Below, piece after piece: positions 16,524 to 24,915 of a DNA stretch of 28,985 bases. The stretch comes from an uncultured Bacilli bacterium. GTDB lineage: Bacteria > Bacillota_I > Bacilli_A > RF39 > UBA660. The stretch's first letter is position 1. The number at the start of each line of letters is the position of its first letter. The notes under the pieces are model-generated. The model saw only the letters and a program-made list of their open reading frames with translations. It ran no database searches and was not told the origin of the DNA. The stretch covers positions 1 to 28,985 of the forward strand of contig CAKOKD010000012.1 in NCBI GenBank assembly GCA_934090935.1, given 5' to 3'. A program made the position numbers and the translations under genes.

Positions 16524-17321
16524 ATGTTAATAAAAATATTTATGTCTAGAAAGAATTCAAAAATATATTTTATTGTAGTTTTGCTACTAGCGTTATTATT
16601 TTCATCCATCAAATTTCTAAATAATTATTATGTACAAAAAAATAATGAAAATTTTAGAAATAGTTATATATTTATTCCTAAAACAGATTATATACAAAAA
16701 AAATTAAAACAAATTAATATAAAAAGTATTGTTGAAGTTAAGAAAGATAGTGAAAGCGATATTTTTTACTATAATGTAAATGTGCAAAGAGATGAAGCTA
16801 TAAATACCATATTGGTTTCTAATAATACATATAATTATATACTAAATGATAATCGATTTGAAAATATAGATATAAATATCTGCTCAAATTGTTTGGATAA
16901 CATACTATATATGAATAAATCATTATTTAATAATTTAGATATTAAAACCATAGATGGATATTATATCACCTTATTAGATTGGTCAGAAGTTGATAAAGTT
17001 ATAAATCTCTTCGATAAGGAAAGTGATTCTATGGATATAAGATATTCTGAAGCATACAATGCTAATGTATTAGGTTTAACTAAACTATTTAAAAACTTAC
17101 TTACCGCAATTTACATTCTTGTTTTTATTTTATACATTGTAATTTTAATTGATTTGATTTTAGATGGTAAAAACAAAACCAAATTGCTGTATACTTTAGG
17201 ATTAGATTATAATGGAATAATAAAATTAGTAGTTATTCAGTTTGTCATATATTTGAGTGAGTTTATATTTATTAGCAGTCTATTAATGATTGTTAGTAAA
17301 TATATTGTTTTAATTAAATAG
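16524..17321 (+). CDS. FtsX/MacB-like permease subunit (short)
   Basis: A 265-aa membrane protein of an ABC system. One span at about residues 13-32, an outside domain of about 150 residues (35-185) with two Cys in NICSNCLDN, a span at about 192-212, then one long or two short hydrophobic segments at 230-262. This resembles a MacB/FtsX permease, but the C-terminal membrane part is shorter than usual and the last span may be missing. I prefer ATG 16524 because GGTGA (16514-16518) is well spaced from it; ATG 16512 is possible and adds four residues. It is followed by the ATPase gene. Confidence 0.65.
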   Translation: MLIKIFMSRKNSKIYFIVVLLLALLFSSIKFLNNYYVQKNNENFRNSYIFIPKTDYIQKKLKQINIKSIVEVKKDSESDIFYYNVNVQRDEAINTILVSNNTYNYILNDNRFENIDINICSNCLDNILYMNKSLFNNLDIKTIDGYYITLLDWSEVDKVINLFDKESDSMDIRYSEAYNANVLGLTKLFKNLLTAIYILVFILYIVILIDLILDGKNKTKLLYTLGLDYNGIIKLVVIQFVIYLSEFIFISSLLMIVSKYIVLIK

Positions 17322-17345
17322 TATTTATAATAGAATTAGGTTGTG

Positions 17346-18035
17346 ATGAATATGAAAAATGAGAAAGTAATAACACTAAAAAACGTAAAAAAAAGTTATA
17401 TTTTAGATGGGAAAGAATTTATTGCATTAAATGAAACTAGTATTTCTTTTGAAAAAAGAAAATTTTATGCAATTATAGGACATTCAGGTTCTGGAAAATC
17501 AACCTTATTACAACTACTTGGGTTAATAAAGGAAAAAACTTCTGGTAGCATAAGCATTCTAAATAAAGATGTAGATAATATGACAGCAAAAGAAAAAGCC
17601 ACATTTAGAAACAAATATATAAGTTACATGTTTCAAGATTTTTATTTAGATAATGATATTTCAGCAATGGAAAATGTCATGTTACCTTATTATATTTCTG
17701 GTCAAAAAAAATATAAAGAGAAAAAAGCAGAGGTACATGAGATGTTTAAGAAATTGAATATATCAGGGAAAGAAAATAATAAGCCTAAAGAGTTATCAGC
17801 AGGGCAATTAGCAAGAATTTCTATTATGCGTGCTTTAGTAAACAATCCTCAAATAATTTTAGCAGATGAACCAACCGGGAACTTAGATCAAGACAATGAA
17901 AAACTTATATTTGAAATGTTAAAGAGCCTTGCTAATGAAGGAAAATGTGTAATAGTTGTTTCGCACAGTAGTGAAGTAAAACATTATAGTGATGTTTTAA
18001 TATCTATTGAAAATGGAAGTGTAAATTATGAATAG
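17346..18035 (+). CDS. ABC transporter ATP-binding protein (MacB/LolD type)
   Basis: A 229-aa ATPase with Walker A GHSGSGKS (45-52), Q-loop MFQDFYLDND (near 95-104), signature LSAGQ (150-154), Walker B ILADEP (171-176) with the family-typical TGNLD after it, and His in VVSHSSEV. The DEPTGNLD ending is typical of MacB/LolD/FtsE-type ATPases that drive extracytoplasmic work rather than carry a solute. The signature Ala in place of Gly is a mild variant. It is flanked by two permease-like genes, with which it should form the complex. Start choice is between 17346, taken here, and 17352; TTAGG lies upstream. It overlaps the next gene by 8 nt. Confidence 0.9.
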   Translation: MNMKNEKVITLKNVKKSYILDGKEFIALNETSISFEKRKFYAIIGHSGSGKSTLLQLLGLIKEKTSGSISILNKDVDNMTAKEKATFRNKYISYMFQDFYLDNDISAMENVMLPYYISGQKKYKEKKAEVHEMFKKLNISGKENNKPKELSAGQLARISIMRALVNNPQIILADEPTGNLDQDNEKLIFEMLKSLANEGKCVIVVSHSSEVKHYSDVLISIENGSVNYE

Positions 18036-19116
18036 CATCGTATTAAAATATGTGTTATCAAAAATTAAAGGAATAAAAAATATTACACATATAATAATTA
18101 ATTCTTTTTTACTAACAATTGTCTTTGTTTGTTTAACTATTATAAAGTTTTCAAATGATTTTTACTACGCGTTTAATAATAATATGGAAGGAAGAACTTT
18201 ACTGGTTTCTATAGAAGCTGATAATGATTTACTATATAAAAATGAACACATAATATTTAGTGGTTCTGATAAATATAGATCTGGATATAATTTTTTTTAT
18301 AACAACAGCAATTATATTTATATTAAAGCTTTAGTAGATGAAAATTACTTACACATAATTGATGGTAAAAAGATTATGAAAAGTGGAGAAATGTTATGCT
18401 CAAAAAAACTATATCCTTATGAGTATTCAATGGATATGGATTTTAGTAAATCGATAGATTCAAAAAAACTATTAAACACTAAAATATCAGATGAAAGTTT
18501 TAGTTTTACAGTTGTAGGAACTTATTCAAATAAAGAAATGGAAGAAGCAAATATTTGTTATGTTTCAATTGAAGATTTTGATAAATTTGATATAGAGTCA
18601 TATGGCAAAAAGATGGTTGTTTATGACAAGAAAGAAAACTATGACAAAATCACAAAATTTTTAAATGATAATGAAATTGATTATATAAATCCAAATACAA
18701 TAGATGAATCATATACATATTTAAAAACAATTCCAATATATATAATAATTATAATATTGAATATCATATTAGTAATAACTTATAACTTTATGAAAAAGAG
18801 CATTAATAATAGTAGTAAAACAGTTGGTATTTTAAAAGCTTATGGTGAAAGTGAAGATAACGTTAAAAGATACTATATTATTTATCAATTAGTGATTATG
18901 TTAATTTCGATAATTACTTCTGTTATTATATTCATTGGCTTATATTATTATATTCAACCATATTTAACAGAAAGCATCTTTTATAATTTATACGTTCATG
19001 TTCCATTTTTAAGCTTTATCATTTTCATACTACTTATGTTTATATATACTTATGTAATTATTAAACATTTAATTAATAAAACTAATAAAAAAGACATATA
19101 TGATTTATTAAACTAA
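18028..19116 (+). CDS. FtsX-like permease
   Basis: A 362-aa MacB/FtsX-type permease. First span at about residues 20-40, an outside domain at 45-230, then three spans (about 234-255, 284-312, 326-348). The linker between spans 2 and 3 has the typical TVGILKAYGESEDNVKRYY coupling helix. It overlaps the ATPase gene by 8 nt, so it is in the same operon. Together with the 265-aa protein it gives two unequal permease halves for one ATPase. Such systems export or sense peptides and antimicrobials or act on envelope proteins. The gene ends normally, 1 bp before the degraded transposase. Confidence 0.88.
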   Translation: MNSIVLKYVLSKIKGIKNITHIIINSFLLTIVFVCLTIIKFSNDFYYAFNNNMEGRTLLVSIEADNDLLYKNEHIIFSGSDKYRSGYNFFYNNSNYIYIKALVDENYLHIIDGKKIMKSGEMLCSKKLYPYEYSMDMDFSKSIDSKKLLNTKISDESFSFTVVGTYSNKEMEEANICYVSIEDFDKFDIESYGKKMVVYDKKENYDKITKFLNDNEIDYINPNTIDESYTYLKTIPIYIIIIILNIILVITYNFMKKSINNSSKTVGILKAYGESEDNVKRYYIIYQLVIMLISIITSVIIFIGLYYYIQPYLTESIFYNLYVHVPFLSFIIFILLMFIYTYVIIKHLINKTNKKDIYDLLN

Positions 19117-19117
19117 A

Positions 19118-20797
19118 AGAAATTGTAAATACTATACAATTATTAAAGATTATACAACTTTGAATGGTAAAAGAACTACTAAGATTTTTGAAAAACTTGG
19201 TAATCAATAACAAGTTGAAGAAAGATTCGGTAAGGAAAACACTTTAGATAATATAAAAGAGTATATAAAAAAATTAAATAATATAGACAAAAATGAAGTT
19301 ATTAAAATTGAGCTTAATACTAAAAAACGAATATCTCCCGAAAGAAGAACTTTTAACATTGGTTACTTATTTCTAAAAAAATATATAATGAGTTAAATAT
19401 TCATAAAATATGCAATGATATTCAAGCTAACTATCAATTTCATTTTGACTTAAATTAAATCTAATTTAGTATTAGCTAGAATTATTTATCCTTCTTCTAA
19501 ATTAGAAACTTTTAAATAATGTCAAGACTTCTTAGAACAACCTACTTTTGAATTACATGATGAATACAAATCTCTTAATTATCTTGTTGAAAACATTGAT
19601 TTTATACAAGAAAGTATTAAAAAGAAATTCTAAAGTAATTTATTATGATTGTACTAATTACTTCTTTAAAATTGATTAAGAAGATGAACTAAGAAATATG
19701 GTATATCTAAAGAGCTTCGTCCTAACCCAATTGTTGGTATGGGTTTATTTATGGATGGTGATAGTATTCCATTATCTTTTAATATTTATCCAAGTAATCA
19801 AAACGAACAAAAAACATCGATTCCTGAAGAATCAAAAATAATAAATAATTTTAAACTTGATGATACAAAAATTATTCTTTGCACGAATGCTGGTCTTTCT
19901 TCTGATGATATAAAGAAATATAACATAAAAGTTGGTCGTGGTTTTGTTATCACTCAATCATTAAAAAAATTTAAAGATGAATAGAATGACCAAATATTTA
20001 ACAAGCAAGAATGGAGACTTTCTGGTAACTTAAATCATTTTTATAACCTGGAAGAAATAGAAAATAATGATGAATTGAAAGCTAAATATTACGATTCTTT
20101 ATTTTATAAAATAATTGAAACTGAAACTAAATCAGTTAAACAAGATACAATTATTACCTTTAGTTTTAAGTATTATAACTACAATAGAAACATTAGAAAC
20201 AGATAAATAGAAAGGGCAAAAAAATCTATTGAAACTGGTAATGTTATTCATAAAGAGAAAAGCCAAAATGATCCAAGTAGATTTATTGCTACAACAAATA
20301 CAACTGAAGATGGTGTAGGTGTAGTTGCAACAGATGCAACTTATACAATTAATCAAGAGTTAATTGACGAAGAATCTAAGTATGATGGTTATTATGCTTT
20401 ATAAACTAACCTTATGGGAAATATAGAGGATATATTAAAAATAACACAAGGAAGATGGAAAATTGAAGAATCATTTAGAATAATGAAATCAGATTTTCTT
20501 GCTAGACCTATAAAATCGTCTCGTGAAGATAGAATCAAAGCACATTTCCTAACATGTTTTATAGCTTTATTAATTACAGAATATTAGAAAAAATTTGATT
20601 ATAGATATACTACAAAACAAATACTTAGTACTTTAAGAAATATGACCATTTTAAAACATACAGGTTTATGTTATGAACCAACGTATGGAAGAACTAATAT
20701 ATCTGATTATATTCATAATAAATATGGGTTTTATACAGACACAGAAATAATTTCTTATAAAAAAATGAAAAATATTTTTAATATTATTTCAAAGTAA
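19118..20797 (+). pseudogene. IS1634-type DDE transposase, degraded
   Basis: A nearly full-length transposase relic. Readable blocks in order: YYTIIKDYTTLNGKRTTKIFEKLG (from 19130), FNIGYLFLKK, a shifted ARIIYPSSKL and FLEQPTFELH, VIYYDCTNYFF, RPNPIVGMGLFMDGDSIPLSF, GRWKIEESFRIMKSDF, and a C-terminus FYTDTEIISYKKMK. At least six in-frame stops (19208-19210 and in the frame running 19693-20797) plus several 1-nt or few-nt deletions break it. The second catalytic Asp (normally CTDAGL) reads CTNAGL. Stops often fall where Gln is expected, as in KID*EDEL and NR*IERA, consistent with C-to-T decay. The start codon and IS ends were not found. The 81-codon open piece at 19739-19984 is part of it. Confidence 0.9.
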
Positions 20798-21044
20798 AAA
20801 ACTTATGCACTTTTTTTAAAATAAAAAATCTCTCGGAAGTACCGAAAATACGGCAAATGAGAAATTCTTATTTATCAAAGCTGTCAAATTCAGAAGTATA
20901 TCATATTTCATTTAAATATTTAATATTTTACATACCAATATCAAAAACATAATTTTTATTATTTCTTTGTCAATATAATTCGATAATCTATTTCGAATTC
21001 TAGTTTTAAATATAATTATTTTTTAAGAATTAATTACATTTTAT
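20798..21044. other. Gene-free AT-rich stretch after the transposase relic
   Basis: No open frame with a credible start was found. A G/C-richer patch with CGGAAGTACCG and ATACGGC at about 20835-20857 stands out and may be the old right end of the insertion sequence, but no matching left end was seen. Confidence 0.4.
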
Positions 21045-21071
21045 AAAAAATGAACTTCATAAAGAAGTTCA
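21045..21071 (-). terminator. Terminator on the minus strand
   Basis: TGAACTTC (21051-21058) and GAAGTTCA (21064-21071) form an 8-bp stem with a 5-nt loop. On the minus strand six T follow (21050-21045). It lies 186 bp beyond the ABC exporter gene and probably ended the transcript of the relic in between. Confidence 0.65.
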
Positions 21072-21174
21072 AATAATTTTATTTTGGATTTGATAAAATT
21101 ACTTAACATTGCTAAGAAAATAGTTCCCTAGATAAATCCATTGCGGATTTAACTTTTGATTAAGTAATAACAAT

Positions 21175-21246
21175 TTAAGGCCATCCAGTTCTTAATATTT
21201 CTTTTATTTTTATATTTTCAAAATAAGTATCAATTATACTAAAATT
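21175..21246 (-). pseudogene. Possible N-terminal relic of an HD-domain hydrolase
   Basis: The minus strand just after the exporter's stop reads without a start codon as TNFSIIDTYFENIKIKEILR, then TGWP and a stop at 21177-21175. The IENLK-x-VLRTGW motif is the usual N-terminal opening of a Firmicutes HD-domain hydrolase family. A C-terminal fragment of what looks like the same family lies at 23192-23488. The match is short and from memory, so confidence is low. Confidence 0.3.
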
Positions 21247-21256
21247 CGTAAAATTA

Positions 21257-22993
21257 TTAATATTCAGATTTAATTTCATATTCGTATAATTGTTTATATG
21301 ATTTGCATTTTTTTAATAATTCTTCATGGGTTCCATTGTTTTCTATTTTACCATCTTTCATAAAGAATACTTCATCGCAATTAATAATTGTTGATAATCT
21401 ATGAGCTATAATTACTATTGTATAATTTTCTTTTAAATTATTAATTGCACTTTGTATATTATTTTGGGTTTCATTATCTAAAGCACTTGTTGCTTCATCA
21501 AACAATATTATTTTTGTTTTTTGAACTAAAGCACGAGCTATTGCAAGCCTTTGTCTTTGTCCACCGGATAAAGTTACCCCACCTTCTCCTACTATAGTAT
21601 CATATTTTTCTGGAAGACTTTCAATAAATTCATTTAAACAAGCTAAATTACATGCTTCATATATTTCCTCATCTGTAACATCAGATTTAACTAATTTTAA
21701 ATTGTCTTTGATACTTAAGTTAAATATATATGGATTTTGATTTATTATTGTTATATTTCCTCTTATAGATTCTTCATCTAATGTATTAATATCTTCACCA
21801 TCAATTTTTATTAAACCACTCTGATGATTATATAACTTACATAATAAATTAAATATTGTTGTTTTACCTTCACCACTTTTTCCAACAATTCCATATGTTT
21901 TATTTGCTTTTATCTTTAAATTCAAATTATCTAATACAATCTTTTTATTATCATAAGAAAAACATACATCTTTAAACTCAAAATTTCCTTTAACTTCATC
22001 TAAATGTTTATTTCCAAATTTTTCTTTTTTATATTTTCTATTTTCTAATATTTCAAAAACACGATTTGAAGCAATATTAAAATCTTTACATTTTTCAAGT
22101 AATAGTGAAATTCTTGTTATTAAATTAGTTAAGACATTCGTCTTATAACTGTATAAAACAACACCTATAGCTACTGAAAAATAATCTTTATTAATAAATA
22201 ATACTAATAAAATTATTGTAATAAATTCAAATAAATATTTAGTAGTAAAGATTATAAAATTAAATAATATATCTGTATTACTCATGTCAAAATTCAGCTT
22301 TGTTTGTTTATCTATATTATTATCTAATTCTACCATAAAACTATTTTTTGAATATAGCATCTTTATATCTCTTGCTCCTCTAACTAATTCACTAGTTAAA
22401 CCTGTTACTCTATCAAATTGTTCTTTATATATTTTCTCTTTATCACTTACTGCTTTATTTTTAATGTAATACAAAAGCGATAATGTATTAGATGCAATAA
22501 AATAATATAAAGCCATTCTCCAATCAATAAAATATATTGCAATAAAAGAAGCAATATTTGCCAGTAATCCAGTTAATTGTCCAATTCCTACCGTAAATAA
22601 TTCTGCCATTTTATCTGTATCATTTGTTAATCTGTGAATAAACACTCCACTTGAAGTACCATCTAATGCTGTTTGTTCTAATTTTAATATTTCTCTACCT
22701 AATTTATTTTGAAGATTTCTAACTGTTCCTCTTCGATATACTTGACTACATTTTCTTATTACAAGCATTAATATATTTCCCATCATTTGCATTATTAATA
22801 AAACAAATGACATCAATATCGCTTGATTAAATTTAGAACTAGTAAATTTAACTATAAATTTAGCAGAAATAAGTGGAATTAATACTCCTAAACATATATC
22901 AATCAAGCACATTATTGAATTTATTATTAAACATGATTTATATTCTTTACCATATTGATATACTTGTTTTAAATTTTTTATTATTTGTTTCAT
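21257..22993 (-). CDS. ABC transporter, ATP-binding and permease protein (exporter)
   Basis: A 578-aa ABC exporter half-transporter (MsbA/LmrA-like), expected to work as a homodimer or with a partner in the cytoplasmic membrane. The N-terminal about 320 residues contain six membrane spans. The C-terminal nucleotide-binding domain has Walker A GKSGEGKT (near 368-375), signature LSGGQRQRLAIARAL (near 473), Walker B ILFDEATSALD (near 495-505) and the switch His in IAHRLST (near 529). Substrate cannot be told from sequence. The start has AAGGTG at about 23009-23004. It lies alone on the minus strand between HD-hydrolase fragments. It is intact, unlike its surroundings. Confidence 0.93.
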   Translation of the reverse strand: MKQIIKNLKQVYQYGKEYKSCLIINSIMCLIDICLGVLIPLISAKFIVKFTSSKFNQAILMSFVLLIMQMMGNILMLVIRKCSQVYRRGTVRNLQNKLGREILKLEQTALDGTSSGVFIHRLTNDTDKMAELFTVGIGQLTGLLANIASFIAIYFIDWRMALYYFIASNTLSLLYYIKNKAVSDKEKIYKEQFDRVTGLTSELVRGARDIKMLYSKNSFMVELDNNIDKQTKLNFDMSNTDILFNFIIFTTKYLFEFITIILLVLFINKDYFSVAIGVVLYSYKTNVLTNLITRISLLLEKCKDFNIASNRVFEILENRKYKKEKFGNKHLDEVKGNFEFKDVCFSYDNKKIVLDNLNLKIKANKTYGIVGKSGEGKTTIFNLLCKLYNHQSGLIKIDGEDINTLDEESIRGNITIINQNPYIFNLSIKDNLKLVKSDVTDEEIYEACNLACLNEFIESLPEKYDTIVGEGGVTLSGGQRQRLAIARALVQKTKIILFDEATSALDNETQNNIQSAINNLKENYTIVIIAHRLSTIINCDEVFFMKDGKIENNGTHEELLKKCKSYKQLYEYEIKSEY

Positions 22994-23125
22994 AAATACA
23001 ACACCTTGCCTTATTGTATCAAAAGAGAATAAATTTTTCTATATTTTAATTTAATAATATTTTTATTTAAATAATCAAATCTATTGTATATATTTAAAAT
23101 ATTTGTCTTTTTATTTTATCATTCA

Positions 23126-23158
23126 TAAAACAGAGCATTGATTTTATCAACACTCTGT
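23126..23158 (-). terminator. Terminator after the HD fragment
   Basis: ACAGAG-CA-TTGAT-TTT-ATCAA-CA-CTCTGT (23130-23158) forms a long interrupted hairpin. On the minus strand it is followed by TTTT. It lies 33 bp after the stop of the 23192 gene. Confidence 0.6.
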
Positions 23159-23191
23159 TAGGACTAATCCTGTTTTTTAACTAAAATTTAA

Positions 23192-23488
23192 TTAACGTTT
23201 TTTTATTTCATCAGGTAATTCAGTAAATAATTGATCATAATACTTTTTATCATAAGTTAGCCATCCATCAGAAGTTTTTTCTATATTAGTTAAATTTGAT
23301 TTAATATCTTTTGGATAATTTTCTATATATTTTTTAACATTTTCCAAAGTAAATTCACCATCTAATTCATATTTTTTTATTTGTATATCTGATTCTAATT
23401 TTGAAACTATAATCACAAACTTAGCTTCTTCTGTGGCCTTAGCTTTAATTTCATAATATTCAGAAATCAATCTTTCAAATTTATTCAT
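23192..23488 (-). pseudogene. C-terminal fragment of an HD-domain hydrolase
   Basis: An open frame of 98 codons matching the C-terminal half of HD-domain hydrolases of about 190-200 aa: EYYEIKAKATEEAKFVIIVSKLESDIQ corresponds to the family's ETPEAKFAYLCDKLECDLQ-type segment, and SDGWLTYDKKYY-x-QLF to its end. The HD metal-binding N-terminal half (H...HD) is absent and there is no Shine-Dalgarno before the ATG at 23488 (or the TTG two codons earlier), so I call it a truncated remnant. A short, possibly matching N-terminal piece lies at 21175-21246 on the same strand but in the wrong order, pointing to rearrangement. Family assignment is from motif memory. Confidence 0.55.
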
Positions 23489-23538
23489 AAACAACCAACT
23501 GCAAAAACATGATAATTCATAACATTCATTATATAATA

Positions 23539-23790
23539 CTATTTGTGATTTTTTTCTATTTTATCAATATCATCCTTATTATATGTAAACTGCTGTATAA
23601 GTTTTGTATTTTCAATATCTACATTAGGGATTTTGTCTTTATCTTCAACATATTTAAATAAGTGTCTAGACAATTTTTCAATATCAGATGGAAAGCAACA
23701 ACCATATTTCATGTCAATAGCATCAATTAATTGTAATGTTACAAAGAATCCTTATTCAACTTCATGATTCTCATCAACATATTTACTCAA
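23539..23790 (-). pseudogene. Small unknown ORF interrupted by one stop codon
   Basis: A frame of 84 codons starts at TTG 23790 with a strong Shine-Dalgarno GAGGTGAT (23803-23796) and ends at TAG 23541-23539. It is broken once, by TAA at 23754-23752 after 12 codons; CAA or GAA would restore it. After the stop the text reads GFFVTLQLIDAIDMKYGCC, FPSDIEKLSRHLFKYVEDKD and on to IEKNHK. I do not recognise the family. It lies directly beyond the tRNA-Trp terminator, in the same degraded stretch as the HD fragment. Confidence 0.5.
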
Positions 23791-23860
23791 CTAAAATCAC
23801 CTCGTTTGAGATATTAACTCTCATGAAAAAATTAATTATGTGTATAATGGTCTCAATAGA

Positions 23861-23919
23861 AAATAAAAATACTAGTAAGATTTCTTACTAGCATATATAT
23901 AAATCGTTTAAAAACGATT
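23861..23919 (-). terminator. Double hairpin terminator of tRNA-Trp
   Basis: On the minus strand AATCGTTT/AAACGATT (23919-23902) is followed by CTAGTAAGA/TCTTACTAG (23891-23872, 2-3 nt loop) and a T-rich tail (23870-23861). The second hairpin is the likely terminator; the first may help end processing. Confidence 0.8.
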
Positions 23920-23926
23920 GATTTTC

Positions 23927-24000
23927 TGGCAGGGGATGAGAGAATCGAACTCCCACCAAAGGTTTTGGAGACCCCTATCATACCATTTGACCAATCCCCT
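23927..24000 (-). tRNA. tRNA-Trp (anticodon CCA)
   Basis: 74 nt on the minus strand. Acceptor stem AGGGGAT/ATCCCCT, D stem GTCA/TGAT, anticodon stem GGGGT/ACCTT with loop CTCCAAA (anticodon CCA), T stem GGGAG/CTCTC with loop TTCGATT, discriminator G and an encoded CCA end. A CCA anticodon reads only UGG. Together with genes ending in TGA this supports the standard bacterial code and argues against UGA-Trp recoding as in mycoplasmas. Confidence 0.96.
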
Positions 24001-24023
24001 AGGTCCGATAACAAAAATATTTT

Positions 24024-24052
24024 ATCATAACTTATTTTATTATTCAATACAA
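24024..24052 (-). promoter_or_regulatory. Promoter of tRNA-Trp
   Basis: The minus strand has TTGTAT (24052-24047), 17 bp, then TATGAT (24029-24024), about 24 nt before the tRNA 5' end. It is back to back with the radical SAM promoter. Confidence 0.6.
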
Positions 24053-24060
24053 AGTTTGCA

Positions 24061-24069
24061 TGATATAAT
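24061..24069 (+). promoter_or_regulatory. Extended -10 promoter of the radical SAM gene
   Basis: TGATATAAT, 18 nt before the ATG. The Shine-Dalgarno GGAGGA (24078-24083) would start within a few bases of the transcript's 5' end. Confidence 0.6.
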
Positions 24070-24086
24070 AAATAAGCGGAGGAAAT

Positions 24087-24884
24087 ATGTATAAAAAAGT
24101 ATATGTTGAAATAACTAATAATTGCAACCTTAATTGTGATTTTTGTATTCATAATGAAAGACCAAAAAAATTTATGAATATTGACGAGTTTAAAACAATT
24201 TTAGAAAAGCTAAAAAATCATACCAAATATATTTACCTACATGTATTAGGTGAACCACTTCTTCATCCAAATATAAACGAATTTATTGATGAAGCGAGTA
24301 AACATTACTATGTCAATATCACTACTAATGGTTATTTAATAAAAAGAATAAAAAACAACTCAAACATCAGACAAATAAATATATCTCTACAAAGTTTTGA
24401 CAAACGTTATCATAAAAGTTTAGATGAATATATGAAAGATATCTTCGATAGTGTCGATATTTTAAAACACAATACATATATTTCTTATCGTATTTGGGTA
24501 AAAAACAAATACACTTTAGATATCTTAAAAATTCTCATGAATAAATATCATGTTGATATTTCCTATAAAGAAAACAATAGCATTAAACTTGATGAGTCAA
24601 TCTATCTAAATTTCAATGATGAATTTACATGGCCTGATTTAAATATAGAAAAAACAGTTGATTTGGGAAAGTGTTATGCTCTAAAAGATCATATAGGAAT
24701 ATTAGTCGATGGAACTATTGTCCCTTGTTGTTTGGATTCCAAAGGAACAATTAATCTTGGAAATATATTTAAAACAAGTCTAGATGAAGTAATAAATAGT
24801 GGTAGATATCAATTTATGTTAACAGGTTTTTCTAACAACAAAAAATGCGAAGAACTTTGTAAAAAATGTGATTTTATTAAATAA
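24087..24884 (+). CDS. Radical SAM protein with SPASM-like C-terminus
   Basis: A 265-aa radical SAM enzyme. The [4Fe-4S] motif C-x3-C-x2-C is at residues 13-20 (CNLNCDFC). The following GEPLLHPNI and NITTNGYLI are typical of the domain. The C-terminal quarter has seven or more Cys (VPCCLDSKG, INLGNIF, then CEELCKKCDF), the pattern of SPASM or twitch domains that bind extra Fe-S clusters in peptide- and protein-modifying members. It is smaller than most SPASM enzymes (350-450 aa), so it may be a twitch-like version. Substrate unknown. It has its own promoter, divergent from tRNA-Trp; the next gene has its own promoter 30 bp on, so they may or may not act together. Confidence 0.88.
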   Translation: MYKKVYVEITNNCNLNCDFCIHNERPKKFMNIDEFKTILEKLKNHTKYIYLHVLGEPLLHPNINEFIDEASKHYYVNITTNGYLIKRIKNNSNIRQINISLQSFDKRYHKSLDEYMKDIFDSVDILKHNTYISYRIWVKNKYTLDILKILMNKYHVDISYKENNSIKLDESIYLNFNDEFTWPDLNIEKTVDLGKCYALKDHIGILVDGTIVPCCLDSKGTINLGNIFKTSLDEVINSGRYQFMLTGFSNNKKCEELCKKCDFIK

Positions 24885-24889
24885 ATATA

Positions 24890-24898
24890 TGATATAAT
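24890..24898 (+). promoter_or_regulatory. Extended -10 promoter of the three-gene unknown operon
   Basis: TGATATAAT lies 6 nt after the radical SAM stop and 18 nt before the next ATG, with Shine-Dalgarno AAGGTGG at 24905-24911. Confidence 0.6.
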
Positions 24899-24915
24899 CA
24901 AAATAAGGTGGTACC

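Noticed and set aside
19118..20797. Possible alternative genetic code (TAA/TAG read as Gln)
   Set aside because: The stops come with frameshifts and a lost catalytic residue, and all intact genes use TAA, TAG and TGA as normal stops.
21134..21150. AAATCC-ATTGC-GGATTT hairpin as an attachment or terminator site
   Set aside because: Only a 6-7 bp stem without a T-run, and no matching partner elsewhere; left unassigned.
23841..23848. TGTATAAT on the plus strand as a promoter
   Set aside because: It would transcribe only the antisense of the tRNA terminator and tRNA-Trp; the TG is not correctly spaced.
23927..24000. UGA-Trp code as in mycoplasmas
   Set aside because: The tRNA-Trp anticodon is CCA and TGA ends tsaB and the 64-aa gene; intact genes use TGG for Trp.
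23853..24152. 99-codon minus-strand ORF
   Set aside because: It runs across the tRNA-Trp gene and its terminator and the 5' end of the radical SAM gene; not coding.
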